A DNA stretch of 64,000 bases, taken from positions 496,001 through 560,000 of the forward strand of contig JAQGEQ010000192.1 of NCBI GenBank assembly GCA_034620365.1, given 5' to 3'. Under the pieces are notes generated by a model, which was not told where the DNA came from, did not search any database, and saw only the letters and a program-made list of their open reading frames with translations. Positions 37,864 through 50,289 of the stretch are shown here, in pieces (position 1 is the first letter of the stretch; every line of letters starts with the position of its first letter). The position numbers were made by a program, and so were the translations under genes. Source of the stretch: Pegea sp. RAD2-039 (taxonomy: Eukaryota; Chordata; Thaliacea; Salpida; Salpidae).

Positions 37864-38663
37864 AGTAAATAGTATTTCTTAGCGTCAAAAAAAAGAAAAA
37901 TGTTTATTTCAAAATTTCAAACAGGTGGCAATCTTTGAATGAAATTATCACCTTACACAGTGAATAGTGAAAAAATAATCATAAAAATGATTGTACAATT
38001 CTAATAAAACTATTTAAAAGTGTCAAATGTAAGATAAAATCAATCTTATACAATTATCATCAAGTAACCAGCACTATACTAAGAGAGTTTTTATAATATA
38101 TATGTCAAAACCTTAAACAGATATATATTTTTGGTGATACTATTTTAAAAATTGTTTTTTTTGTAAGATATCTTTACTGGACTTGGTATTACAAAAACAT
38201 ATTTTATTGTAATATTTTTACAATGTTGAAAACTCAAAGTAACATTTACAATTGCAATCTTTAGTCATAAGTAGAATATGCTTTTAGCAATATTAAATAT
38301 TCAACAAGTAATCAGTTTTTTATATGTAGTTCCACAATAAATAATTAAACAGAATAATATAATAAAAATGTTTGTATATATAAGTAAAAACTAAAAGCAA
38401 ACTCAAAATTTGTCAACAAAAAAAATCAGTTTGTTTTTTAAAGACATATAAGAATCATTAGATGAAATAAATAAAAAAGTAATTAAACAGAGGGGTCTGG
38501 TTTTGTGTTAATACTTAAAAAAATATCATAAACCAATTTTTAGTAGTTTCAGCAGTATATTTTTATTGGAATGTTTTATACAAAGAAATCTTTTTAAAAA
38601 CAAATGAAGAATTCCTTTAAAAGTTTAAATATAAAATAAATCATGAAAAAAAGTAGCAAAAAT
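37864..38663. other. Intergenic AT-rich spacer (MINDY promoter side)
   Basis: No ORF or repeat that I can support. It separates the MINDY start from the NKIRAS stop and would hold the NKIRAS 3' end and the MINDY promoter. Confidence 0.5.
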
Positions 38664-39242
38664 TCAAACTTCAGAGCTTTGTTGTTTTAATAGTCTTCTG
38701 CTGCTTCCTAACAAAGTTGTTTTAGTTGAGGTTTGAGTCATTTTGCTACAGATATACACAAATGGTTCAGATAATTGTTTTTTATTTGACAATGAAGCTT
38801 CAAATCTTTTAATTCTTTCTTTAGTCACCCAACTACTTATAATTTTATCCATATATGTTGCTTCTAAATTATTATTTAATTTGATACCAATCACAACAAC
38901 AAAAATATCTTTTTTATCTCTCATCTTATCCAGTTCTTTTTTGATGTTTTGTATACATTTAAATGATTCACTATCACTAGTACTGTACATCAGTACAAAG
39001 CCATCAGCAAAATTGAAATAATGATATGGAAACTGAGATGGTGTACTCCAATTATATCCATTTGTGTCTATTACTTTTACAGTCTCTTTTACACCTCTTT
39101 CAGTATCTATTTGTATCATATAAGTATCTTCAATTGTTTTATAAACTGGTTGATTGGTTTCTCCATACAACATTCTGTTCATGAAAGAAGTTTTTCCAGC
39201 ACCAGATGAACCACATAAAACTAAACGTGTAATTTTTCCCAT
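38664..39242 (-). CDS. NKIRAS: kappaB-Ras (NF-kappaB inhibitor-interacting Ras-like protein), single exon
   Basis: In other animals this small Ras-like protein binds IkappaB and dampens NF-kappaB. It also binds Ral GAPs. 192 residues, starting MGKITRLVLCGSSGAGKTS. P-loop GSSGAGKTS at about 11-19 (Ser at the Ras Gly12 position). IEDTYMIQIDTERGVKE, as in kappaB-Ras switch I. DTNG at 59-62 in place of DTAGQ, so the catalytic Gln is absent, as is usual for this family. HYFNFADGFVLMYSTSDSES and EPFVYICSKM are family hallmarks. The base-specificity motif NKxD is replaced by IKLN (about 118-121), which should weaken guanine recognition. There is no C-terminal CaaX. The gene lies between MINDY and POP5 on the same strand, with about 270 bases to POP5. 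Confidence 0.93.
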   Translation of the reverse strand: MGKITRLVLCGSSGAGKTSFMNRMLYGETNQPVYKTIEDTYMIQIDTERGVKETVKVIDTNGYNWSTPSQFPYHYFNFADGFVLMYSTSDSESFKCIQNIKKELDKMRDKKDIFVVVIGIKLNNNLEATYMDKIISSWVTKERIKRFEASLSNKKQLSEPFVYICSKMTQTSTKTTLLGSSRRLLKQQSSEV

Positions 39243-39514
39243 TTTAGCTTTTTGTAATAATCATAATGAAAACTTAACATAAACCTGGAAAAAAATAAAG
39301 ATTTTACTTAAAAATTGTCCTAATAAATTTCATTTAATATAAACAAAGTTTTTTTTTTCAAATATAGAAAACATAATGCCTCATATATGATAACATAACC
39401 ATGTGAAGTAACTTTATAATAAATAAACTTTACACACAAAAGTAGCATCATAATAGAAAACAAAGTCTCAATAATTAAAATCTATGTTCATTAATAAATC
39501 AGTCTTTCAAATCT

Positions 39515-40087
39515 TCAATCAAATGTTAATATATCATCTTTAGGAATTTCTTTTGCGGCATCAATATCCTGATCATCACTGTCATCATCTGTATCAGTTT
39601 TCAGTTGATCATTATAATCATCATTTTCAGAAAATTTCAACTTAAGTTTTTGTTTTTCTTCATCAGTAGTACATTGACTCAACAAAACTCTCTTCATCGT
39701 TTCATTACGTTTAATAATAAACTTTTGAGCACTTCTAATTGTACCAGTTACTTTGATAACTTTTAAAAAACACTGAATTGGCTTATTCACATATTTAGAT
39801 GTATCTGAATTCTGTACTCTAGCAGAAATCTGTTTGATAAAAGGTAATGATGAAAGAAGGTCTTGATGGTGATCTCTGCGGACACGAATCAATGCTAATT
39901 TCGTGTATTCATTGATATATTTAAGATTGAGACCAAGTAATATACCACTGAGACCTCTTTTTCCATGAACGTACTCAACAACTTGCTTTATTTCAGCAAT
40001 CAAAGAATGGACATTAAGGCTATAAACAGCTTTGACTTTTGAAAAAATAAATTCAACTAAAATATATCGATGCTTTATTCTAGCCAT
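39515..40087 (-). CDS. POP5: RNase P/MRP subunit POP5
   Basis: POP5 is a protein subunit of the nuclear RNase P and RNase MRP complexes that process pre-tRNA and pre-rRNA. 190 residues. I start at the inner ATG giving MARIKHRYILVEF, because human POP5 begins MVRFKHRYLL. The ORF is open nine codons further. GLNLKYINEYTKLALIRVRR, LPFIKQI and VTGTIRSAQKFIIKRNETMK match the conserved core, including the GTIR..QKF signature. The C-terminal tail is strongly acidic, as in other POP5 proteins. It appears to be a single exon. Unlike the multi-exon genes nearby, both it and NKIRAS are intronless. Confidence 0.92.
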   Translation of the reverse strand: MARIKHRYILVEFIFSKVKAVYSLNVHSLIAEIKQVVEYVHGKRGLSGILLGLNLKYINEYTKLALIRVRRDHHQDLLSSLPFIKQISARVQNSDTSKYVNKPIQCFLKVIKVTGTIRSAQKFIIKRNETMKRVLLSQCTTDEEKQKLKLKFSENDDYNDQLKTDTDDDSDDQDIDAAKEIPKDDILTFD

Positions 40088-42403
40088 TATAAATTTCCTA
40101 TAAACTATAAACAAAACTAAATAATTATAATCATTAAACTATAAAATATTTAAAATCGTTATAAAACATTAAAGATAATATTTATTATTTCACAAATAAT
40201 TGAAGTATGAAAAAATATAAATGATATAATCTTAGACTTTTGAATATTTAAATAGTTTTATAAAATATTTTTTGATTAATATATAAAATAAATAGAAAAA
40301 CAGTTTGGATTAAGAAAGCTGAAATTATAATTTCAAATATTAACAAAAATAGTCACAAATGATTATTTATATATCATTAAAAATATTTTAATCAAAATAT
40401 TTAAAACTTTCAATGACCAAAATATATATAATTTAAGCTTTTATATAAAAAAATTTATTATACAAAGCAAATTAAACAAAAAATTAGTTCAAAAATTATT
40501 CCTTTTCTATTAATAAACAAATTAATAAAGTTTGCCAAGAAAAAAATATTCTATCATATTAAATTACAATATTAAAAGCTACAATTTCTTATTTAAGAAA
40601 TATATACATTTTAAACAAAGAGATTTTAATAATGTAAAAAAATCATTGTAAAAATTTAAATTAAATAGTATTTAAAAATCAATTGAAATATATCATCTAT
40701 AATTTTACTAATAAATTTAGTAAGTAAAATTATGATTTAAGATTACACACTAATTAAAAATTATCAGTCATCATTTGAATAAGTCTAACAACATACACAT
40801 AATTAAGAACTGAAAGTGAAATTACTAACATTTTAAAAGCTAGTCTTTTATCTCAGTGACTAACTTAAATACTTTAAAATATAAGAAAAATAAACCCCTA
40901 ACATGAAAACTAAGCAGTAAGATTTAAACTACTATAAAGTAAGTTAAACGGAAATTTGAATAAAATAAAATTATTTTTATAATTAAACTTTTTGAAGTTA
41001 GTTGGAAATATTATAAAATATATATTTTTGAAAATTAGCAATTCATAAACCAGCGAACATGTGTGTTTTATAAAAATATTTTGTAGTTTTAAAATGGATT
41101 AATAGTGAAAAATGTTTTAAGATTATTTCTTTAATTGTAGTTAGAAGTAAACTTCATTTGGTTAACTCAAAAAATATACAATATAGAAAGCAAACAACAT
41201 TTGTAGTTCTATCATTTGCTAAACCAAAGACTTAATAGTATAAAGTTTTATATTTGGAATTTAAGTTTTTATTAACTTATTTAGTAAGTTTGTTTCTCAG
41301 GTATTAAATAAAAGGCTTATTACTAATTGTAACTTTAAAAAATTACCTAAATCTGAATGCTTTACTTAAATATATTTATTATTTTGCCCTAAAAGTCAAA
41401 CTTTATCATTAATACTTTTTATACAGCGGTTGAATTAGGTGAAAATTCTATTTTTATACGAGATTATAATTTGGTTGCTTTTACTAGATTTTTATTTGAT
41501 ATCTAACTTAATGAAAACATTAGTTTAATGAAATACAGTATATAAATGATAACAATTTTTTTTATTGTATTAGTAATAAATACTTTCGTAACAACAGTAT
41601 TTTATAACAACTACTTATAATAAGTTTTAAAGAAGAAGAAACTTCCATAAGATGAATCATCATAATGAGGCAAGTTATCAATGTTTGGTTTCGCGGTAAG
41701 ATTTAAATTGAAGAATGCATAAAATAGAAAACATGATGAAAGTTAGAAAGAAAAGTTGAAGAAAGATAACATCCACAATAAATCAGAAAAAAACTGTTAA
41801 AAGTCAATTTTAAGTCTAGAACAAACATAATAAAGAAAGAAGCGACAATAACTGAAAACAAGGCTACAGTAGAAGTGAAACTCAATTTAAAAAAAAATTT
41901 GATACAATTGAAAATTGAACGCAGCTTCTAACTGCAAAAAAAGAAAATGTTTCATCTATAAAAAACTTATTATCTTTTCTTTACTAGTTTAAGGTTATTA
42001 AATAAAATGATTAAATATGTCTCTAAGGAATTTATTATTAATTTTAGCTATGTATGACTGCTGACAAAGATTATAAATATAACTAGAATCAAATATATTT
42101 TGTTTCATTCTTATTTTAATTATTTCTTTAACTATTTACGAATCAACAAGTATCTTTTAATGTTATCAAAAAGTTACTTTCATTTGTTTTTAATAAATGA
42201 GATGTAGATATGGTTTGTTTTTAAAAATAAATTATTGAGTTTTAAATTAAATAGTTTCTGAAAATCGAACAAAGATTTCTTTAAAAAGTTTTAGAAAAAT
42301 TAATCAAACTTTTTAAACAAATAAAAATAAAGTTTTAAAGATGTTTTTTTTATAAAGAAATTTCTAAGTACTTTTAATTTTAAATAAGAAAGAATTATTT
42401 TAC
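40088..42403. other. Very AT-rich intergenic region
   Basis: No gene recognised. A 60-codon minus-strand ORF (41703-41885) is a hydrophobic low-complexity stretch with two possible membrane segments and no start or poly(A) context. I leave it out. Confidence 0.5.
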
Positions 42404-44421
42404 TTAAAAATCTGGCAACAATGGTAGTTCACCACGAATAGGAGTTACAATTACTTGTGGCTGTGTCTCTTCATCACCTTTTCTGTTTCTATTTCAAATA
42501 AATAAATCTTTAACCAAAGTATTTAGTTAACATTTGAATATTTACCTGTAAATTATAAAACAAGCTACAATTGCTGAGGTAATCAATCCAATAAATATTG
42601 ATAGCACCAAAATAAACTCCTTATTTGTTATTGGATAAACAATTTCTGGGTCTTAGTGTAAAAATATTCTTAAAGTTTTCTTTGAATGAATTAAATAAAG
42701 ATAATTTGATGAAAATAATTGTTGCTGACAGGTTACTGTCGTGGTCGCGTCATACCAGACTACTTATATAGTTGTAATTATAGTTTACAGGTGTCGATAA
42801 GACTTTAAGGTGCTCTAATAGCTTTTTATTCTCGCCAAGTAGCCACAATAGTGAAATTATTCACCCATATTTTGAGAGATAGACATAATTATGATAAGTT
42901 AAATAGTAAAATAGTGAATTATGGTTTTGTTAGATTATAGGTAGACGTTTAGAAAATATTAAATTATGATTTTCGCTGAATGAGTTATTTACTATCTGTA
43001 TTTACTATTTATAAACATATGAAGAGTAAAGAATAATATTTTGATGTGTAATGGTTGAAAATGTTGAGATAAACTAAAACTTTATATTTTTATATAAAAT
43101 GAAATTTAAAAAAAAAGTTATTTTATTGAAATTGAAACTTTAACAAACCATCTAGTTGAAAATTTTCGATTATTTCCAATATCTGATCAGATATTTCACA
43201 GATAAAAGTTCTATTATTATTAATAGAAGAAATGTTTAAGAATAATGATGTATTTTGGATCACATATCTATTTAGTTGTTCGTCAATATTTTCATCAGCT
43301 TCATATTTTATCATTTTATTAATTCTTTGAAAAATATTTCAATTGTCAGAAAATTTGAAAGAAAAACAACAAAAATAATTTACCTTTTCCACACAATCTT
43401 GTAGCTTTCACCTTTAAACTGATTACATGTAATATTATCTTTCTTATTCTCAATAGACAATACTTCAGATAAATAAGCATCTACAATAAACTAAAAATTA
43501 GTAAAAAAATTGATTTTCAATCTCCAAACAAAACAAACAGACTTACTATGTTGACATCTAAACATGTTTTCTTCCTCACAACCACAATTGACAAATATTT
43601 CATGATTTGCTTCCAGTTCAACAACTGCCGTTGATTTCTCAAATTATTCTTATCTGTCACCTTACTTCTCTTTTTGTATTTATTTGAAGGTCTAATCCAA
43701 ACAAACTCAATCAATATAACTGATGTCTTAGGTTTAAAGTTGATCAATGAAACTTCTTTCTTATTTTCATTCCAAATTTGTTGACTAACAACACGAACAA
43801 GAGACTCATCATTTGGCTGACATGAAGTATTTGATAGTTCTACAGAAGAATATGGATCAGTAATAAACCTCAAAGGTATAAGATGAAATTTTAATTCATT
43901 GATTTATTTTATTCTAATCTTTATCTTCTGATCTTAAATTTATGACTTTTATTGTCTATTTCTTATTTTCAAAATCAATATTTCAATAAAAATATATTTT
44001 GTTTATTTTTAAAACTTTTGAAAATGTTTTTTTATTATATAAATAGATTTAAATTCATATAATTTTGTTTGAGGTTTTCTTTTATTTAAGAAGATTTCTT
44101 TAAATTTTTTCAAAAACTTTACTTAAAACTATGAAGATTTAGTTTAAAAAAAAATATTAACACTTCAACTTTTTTATTAAGAATTATTCTAATCAGTTGT
44201 AAAAAAATTGTTGATATAATTCTTTTTAATTTATTAGTTCATTCATGTTAATGTGTTTTATTGAAAAATTAAAAAATATTTTTGTATATTTCTAAATTTA
44301 TCTTTCTTATCATAAACTTACATAAACAGTAAAATTAAAATACTAAAATTATAAATCAAGACAACTTACTTATCTGTGATAACTGAAAATAAAATAAGAT
44401 AGGAAAAAATAATTTCTTCAT
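42404..44421 (-). CDS. Ig-domain single-pass membrane protein, 7 exons, family unknown
   Basis: Exons: 44370-44421, 43666-43839, 43547-43624, 43384-43480, 43149-43324, 42546-42651, 42404-42488; all phases close, 255 residues. A short hydrophobic leader (MKKLFFPILFYF) suggests secretion. Then comes a region with SCQPNDES, FVWIRPSNKY and VNCGCEEENMFRC, and then a clear Ig-like domain: ITCNQF, YKIVWKR, NTSLFLNISSINNNRTFIC (Cys, Trp, L-x-I and Cys spacing, with two N-glycosylation sequons). EFILVLSIFIGLITSAIVAC is the membrane helix, followed by a short cytoplasmic tail ending LPLLPDF. The donor of exon 43149-43324 (GTTTGT) is the weakest join. The intron downstream of it (42652-43148) holds a GC-richer insert at about 42720-42850. 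The layout recalls basigin or neuroplastin, but I cannot assign a family. Confidence 0.75.
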
Positions 44422-44734
44422 TTTCAACTTTTCTAATTTATTCAAATATATTATAAAACCTGTTAAAGATATACAAAGTATACATTTTTATAATAAACTA
44501 ATATAAAAAATTAATAACAAAACCTGAAACAGTTTGTCTATATTAAAAAAAACCTTTAAACAAAGAATTTTGTGACTAAATTTTGTGCAAAATATGATTT
44601 TCTGTATAAAACTTATTTTACAGAATAATAAAACTTTAAATTGTTTTTATTTTCTGATATTTTGTAATTGATTGGTTGTTGAAAAATGTGACCATTAAAC
44701 CAATAATGAGAAAATTTGTTTTATAGTCAATTAA

Positions 44735-45195
44735 TACAAGGAACTTTAGCTTGGAGCTGTACACTAAGTTGGCGTTTTATAGATGAAATATACCAGCAGT
44801 AAACTTGATTGGATGTTACTATACTTTGAATTCTATCACCTTAGCCAAGATAAGGTGTGCGTGAAACTCTTTGTCTCAGTTGTATTAGTAAACAACACAT
44901 CGTTCTAAGCCATCTGGAGCAGTAAAGCTACTTCCTTAAAGAGTATTTTGACTCCCTGCTAACCTAATCAGCCTCGGCATATTATACTTAAAATTCATTG
45001 ACCTTGGTGTCACAATTCTAGATCACAGACTTATCGCTAATCAGCGGAACTAAAGAGTTGAAGTAATCGAGCGTGCGCTAAAACTCTTTTGAACTCAAAA
45101 GCTATTTGGTATTTATGGGATTTGAGCCAACATAAGCCGCAAACAGTTCTGTAGTCATGGATGGCATCTTATATCTACAGACACAATTTTGCTTA
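44735..45195 (+). mobile_element. Probable degenerate LINE RT fragment
   Basis: This block is clearly less AT-rich than its surroundings. In one frame it reads DLGVTILDHRLIANQ, then VEVIERALKLF, like the stretch after the catalytic motif in non-LTR RTs. A LINE 3' part in the same orientation follows at 45640. The identification is tentative. Confidence 0.35.
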
Positions 45196-45639
45196 TAAGT
45201 TATGCAGGATTTTCTCTTTAGGATTTAGTTAATGATAAAAGACCTATTTTATAAATATTCATAGAGTATATTTTTTTTAACTTAAACTTAAAAGATTTAT
45301 TTTTGTAGTATTCAAAATTTGGAAAACTTTTTCTTTGTAATAATTTGGAGACTTTACTTTTGACATAATTAAATTAACAAACAACAAAGTTTATACTTTT
45401 TAATAAATTTCTCATACTTTCTCTTTAGTGAATTAAAATGCAAATTATAATCTCAAAATTACAAAAGATTGTAAAAAAATAGATTTATTTGAGACTCTGT
45501 TTAGATTCTTAAAAAGACATATTCATTATTTTCACTTTATAAAAAGTTTTGTTTTGTTGATAACTGTAATTGACATATTTATTCATTGATATATAATTCA
45601 GATAAAGTTAATGAAAAGTTTCACTAAAATCAAATTAGT

Positions 45640-46040
45640 TATACCAACTCAGACCACACACATTACATCTTAATAAGCCTATATCACCTGGTACATTAAT
45701 CAGTGCAAATTTTTTCTCATACCGCACAATTAGTACTTGGAACCAGCTGCCATCAGACATTGCCATGTCGAAGTCACTCGCGTTGTTCAAACAGAAGCTG
45801 AACCTTTATAATATTGCCAACATTGTCATTTCTAAACTGTGATTTTTTCACTTTTTTAATATTACTATAATTTTATGTAATTTTCCAACATAATATGTTT
45901 AGAGGACTTCTGAAATGTCATTTGTTACATCTTTCGCTTTCTATATTTTTGACTTAGTAGATGTTATTTGTGAGAATGTGTGTTAGCAAGAGGTGATCTC
46001 TTCAGGCACGATCCTTCGCATTTACTGTAATAAATAAATT
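45640..46040 (+). mobile_element. LINE 3' fragment (family A): end of ORF2, 3' UTR, tail
   Basis: The first part matches the reverse complement of 56640-56800 (end of the RT protein). The second part matches 9690-9910 (3' untranslated region). It ends in the shared tail 'gaatgtgtgttagc ... ggcac' and a TAAATAAA run. Confidence 0.85.
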
Positions 46041-48105
46041 AGAATTGAATTTAAAGAAATAGCTTTATTAATTTTAACAAAGTATTTTAAACTGAAAATT
46101 TATAAAAATCAGCAAATGCTTGCAAGTAATCATCGTTTGTTAGCAGACAAAAAACCAATATAATTGGAATTAATATAAAACTTTCAAAAAATAATTTGAA
46201 ACTCTGCCAACAAAGAGTATAGAAACACTTACTGGAATGCAATAATTGCTACAGAATTAGGAATATCTGTCATTCCTATCTTACAATCTAATTTATTGAC
46301 TGCTCTTTTGAGTAAATGATTATGTCATTAGAAAAAGAAAAAACAAATTTGAGATTCTTTAGCTCGTTGTGGCTTTAAAACATTTAGAAAATGAAGATGA
46401 ATTACTGACATTTAATGAAATCAAATAGTTTTTATATAATTTCTAAGAAACTATAAAGTTAGAACTTTAAAGTTTTGTTGCAATAATATTAATTAGACTT
46501 TAATTTAAAGACAAGATTATAACTTACTGTTACTTATATCAAGAGAACATTGTTAAGCAAAAGTTTTACATAAATAGATAAATTGAAAATGAGTTGAATT
46601 TTGAACACATTTCAAAAGTTATAAAAGAAAACATTTTGCAAGTTAACAAAAATATTTGAATGTGCAGAAATGAGAAAAAACTTCAAGTCTTGTTTTTTGT
46701 GAGAAATGATTTATTTTTAAGGTTAGATAATTTAACGTAAAAAAATTTGCATTTAAACGACATTTTTTATATTGACTGAATATAATCTATCTATATCAAA
46801 AATACAGAAAAATATTTTGAAAGATATTTATTAACTGTAGAATATTTTACCACTTTATTAATAATAATAATAATATATTTATTAATTCGACAGATAATAG
46901 ATTTTTATAATATATGTTGCAAATTGAAAACTTTTGTAAATATCAAATATATTTTTCTAAATACAAAAAAATAATACATATGATATAAGTTTTTCAAACT
47001 TTCATACATTTTTTTTTATTTTGAGACACATAATTTAATCTACATTTGAAAAGATTTAAAAAAATTATGAGATTAATTATTTGATTGTACAAACTTTTAT
47101 GTTTAGTACTAGTTATTAAGAATCACTTCTTAATTTTGTTTTCTTATTTAAAAACTTCTATTTTTTTACATATATATTTAATTCTATAAGCTAGACGCAA
47201 ATTTAACATTTTGATATCATAAAAATAACTTTTTGAATATTTATTTATTTAAATGTAACAGTTTGTAATCGTTTAAAATTTTTTATTTAATTTATAAATA
47301 AATATTTTTATCTTATTTTTTTTAAGTAGGTTTGTCACAAATTTATTTTCAAGGAATTTTTTCTTGTTACTGAAACTACAAAATAAGATTCAAAAAGATA
47401 CCTTTAATATTTGATGTTAAAATCTTTCAAAAAGCTTTTAGTAAATAAAACATATAACATCTTTAATCTTTTAAAATTGCTTTAACATTAATTCAATTTT
47501 TTACTAAATTATTAAAACTTAAATACATTTTTTTAGTTTATTTATTAAATCATTAAATTTTTTAAATTATTGTTTATCGTTGATAGCAACATTTACATTA
47601 GCAATTGTGCGTAACGTTACCTACTACAGAATTAGTAATGTTTGGTGTTTAGAAAATAGATTGCCGCTAAAAGCAAATATAATTCTATTTAGCTAAGCTT
47701 AGTAAGATTAGTTAAAGTTTGTTAGTCCGTATTTGTTTACTTGTCACAAAATTACTAATTAATAGAAAAAAAATCAATAAATAGATTATTAAACTAAAAT
47801 TTATTATTAGTGTTGCAATTAATGTTTAAAAAGTATCAATTTTTTTATTGATTATATAACCTTAAGACAGCCATTAAAACGATTAAAAAAACTATAAGTA
47901 ATTCTCAATAAAAATACGGAAGAATTATTGTGGTTTCTGTAGTTACATTTTTCAATTTTAGACCTTTATCTCCAAATGAGAAAAGATGTTAAAAAGAACA
48001 TATATAGCCGGACTTTTAGTCAATATTCATTATTTGCAAAGATTATTAAATAGACATTACAAAGTCCTAAAGTTTCAGATTAAATTCAATTATAGAAAAA
48101 TTAAG
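46041..48105. other. AT-rich intergenic region upstream of the first IL-17-like gene
   Basis: No ORF or repeat recognised apart from an AAT microsatellite at about 46858-46876. The promoter of the gene at 48106 must lie at its right end. Confidence 0.5.
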
Positions 48106-48657
48106 ATGAAATTGGTAAGAAAATTGTGGTTGTTGATGATTGTTTTCTAAAATCAACATTTTATATTTCAGGTTATTTTATTATTGACTTTTATGTTTGT
48201 GTATATGTCCAAATCAAGTGAAACAACAAACATTTTGAATCTTATTGCAGCCTTAAAAAAGGAAGGGATTGAAAAGTAATTTATTTTTATATATAGAAAA
48301 TAACTTTACATATATTTAAACACATTTTAAAATTATATTTATTGTTATGGTGATATAATTAAGCGTTTTTATGTTTATAGCACTTGGATGACAAACAAAA
48401 ATTGCAGAATTAGTTCAGTAAATTCAGATAATGTTTACAGTGGTCACCATCAACATATTTATTCTATTAGCTGTAGAGGAATGAAGCAATTTCCTATTGT
48501 TTTATGCCAGACCTGTTCTGATAGTAATCAACAATTGAAATATTATACAATGCGTATAACTCTTTGGAAAAACGATACTAATAGTACTGGATGTAGCAAC
48601 TGGAAAGCTGTAAGACGGGAAATCCCCGTTGGTTGTCTGTGTGTTTTTAAATCGTAG
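48106..48657 (+). CDS. IL-17-like secreted cysteine-rich protein, copy 1
   Basis: Exons 48106-48114, 48172-48275 and 48381-48657 give 129 residues. The first coding exon is only 9 nt (MKL, donor GTAAGA). Exon 2 supplies the rest of the signal peptide (VILLLTFMFVYMSKSS) and a pro-segment. Exon 3 encodes the mature domain. Seven cysteines after the signal peptide: NKNC, ISC, LCQTC, GC and the terminal VGCLCV. The order Trp-Met ... Cys ... FPIVLC-x2-C ... Cys ... IPVGCLCV matches the IL-17 pattern, in which a Cys pair upstream bonds to a terminal C-x-C preceded by a V-x-V/I strand. Two N-glycosylation sequons (NDT, NST) lie before the GCSNW motif. The Trp of the usual PW motif is replaced by an Ile-Tyr stretch. 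A secreted cytokine-like ligand is inferred. Confidence 0.8.
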
Positions 48658-49985
48658 TTTTGTAATTTTAGGTTTAATTTAAATTATTTATGATTTCTAT
48701 CTTTTTACTTTTCTTTTTTTTAATTGTGTTACAACTGTTTTGTTTTTACTTGTCGTAATTTGCTAAGGCGTACGATTTATTTATAATATTTTGAATAAAA
48801 CAATTTAAAAATTTATAATTGTAGAGTTTTTTCAAAATTTTGATTACAAACTTAACTTAAAATACTGGAAGGAAAATTGTAATAATTATGAGAGGAAAAA
48901 TACCAAATTTTGGAAACTTTAAATTAACTTCTAAATTTTTATTATTTGTAGCAATGATTTTGAATAAAAAAAGTGTAGATTAATTGAAAGTAAAAATAAC
49001 CAACAACTTTTACGATTAAATTTGAAATATCATATTGTTTGTTAAAAATAAAAAAAGTATTTTAATTTTATATCATAGAACCGAATTTGTGATAAAATTA
49101 ATAATAACTTCATTAATATTATAAATAAAGATATTAAAACAAGTATTATAAGTAAAAGGTCACGAATATTTGTCATAAAATTGTTTTGTAGTTATCAAAA
49201 AAGTATTTAAGTTTTATTTCGCTTATTGATTTCAATTTAATCTTGAAAAATGTTTTCGCTTAACTTTTCAAAAGTAATAATTGTTATTAACCAAAACGAA
49301 TATTGTTAAATATTTGTTTATTTTAGTTGTAAAGTAATATAATACAGAAAATGAAGAAACTAGTATTTATCAACATAGGTAGCATCAAAACTACAAAAAC
49401 AAAAAAGTAGTTTTTGCTACAATTTGCCTAATTGAAGTTTGACATTTAAAAAATTTCTTTAAGTATTTCATGAATTAGTTTTAACTTTTAACAAAGCTTA
49501 TTTTTTGCTTTTGTGGTTTTACCTTACCGGCGTTTATAAATACCCATTTCTCCTAATTTTAGCATTAATTTATACTTTAAACATTTTTTAATTCTTTTAT
49601 TCGTTTTAAGAATAATACTTACAACGTTTTTTTACAATATACTGCAAACCATGTATCTTGATAGCAGCAAAGTAATTGAAACCATTAAAACATCTTAACA
49701 CTTTAAAAGTTTTGAAAATTGTTAATTGCATAGATTATTATAAATCGGTAACTTTTGACTGATAACTTGGACTGTTTTCAAATTTGTCAATTAAATGTTA
49801 ACTTAAAGTTAATGATATAATATACTAGAAAAACAACATACAATATAAAGTGGCTACCAGTAAATGAAACTCAAACAGACTATTCTTAGTATAATTACGT
49901 TGTAAATATTGAATTTTATTTCATACAAAATAAACACTTTAATTTGTTATAATTTATATGTATCAGTAAAGAACGCATATATGTG
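48658..49985. other. AT-rich intergenic region
   Basis: No gene recognised. A poly(A) signal candidate (AATAAA) lies at about 48795, which would suit the upstream gene. Confidence 0.5.
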
Positions 49986-49989
49986 TACC

Positions 49990-50180
49990 AGGGCAGAAAT
50001 TATACAGCAGGATTCCACGCCAATAAGGTATGTAGTGGACTGATGTAGTTACGCCCAGCTAGCGTCAAAGAAGCTGCCAGAACGACACTGAGTACAGTGA
50101 CAAACTGCCTACGAGGCTCCAACTCCGTCTTTAAATTCTTAGAAGTTTTCTTATAAAATAGATTAACACAGCCGTTTTAT
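49990..50180 (+). repeat. Unidentified GC-richer dispersed repeat, copy 1
   Basis: It shares blocks such as 'ccagggcag/tcagggcag', 'gcaggattcca', 'ccacgccaa', 'agaacgacactgagtacagt' and 'ctccaactccg' with 57910-58135 in the same order and strand, with deletions. It has no retained ORF. The family is unknown. Confidence 0.7.
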
Positions 50181-50289
50181 ATTAACACAGCCACTAGCTC
50201 GGACTTTTTATGTCGCAAATATGTCTCTGTCCTCAAAACCGAAGTCTCCCACGTGTTAGGCGGGGTAATGACCGTTAAACTACAAAAAC

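Noticed and set aside
41703..41885. 60-codon hydrophobic minus-strand ORF
   Set aside because: Low-complexity Phe/Ser/Leu content is expected by chance in AT-rich DNA. There is no partner exon or poly(A) signal.
43547..43839. PDGF/VEGF-like reading of the Ig protein N-terminal domain (CQP..., FKP..., CGC)
   Set aside because: The central Cys cluster that defines the growth-factor knot is absent, and the protein continues into an Ig domain and a membrane helix. The resemblance is too thin to claim.
44840..44900. Weak resemblance to the U2 snRNA 5' region ('gccaagataaggtgtg')
   Set aside because: The branch-site recognition stretch GUAGUA and the Sm-site context are missing, and the surrounding block looks like a decayed LINE.
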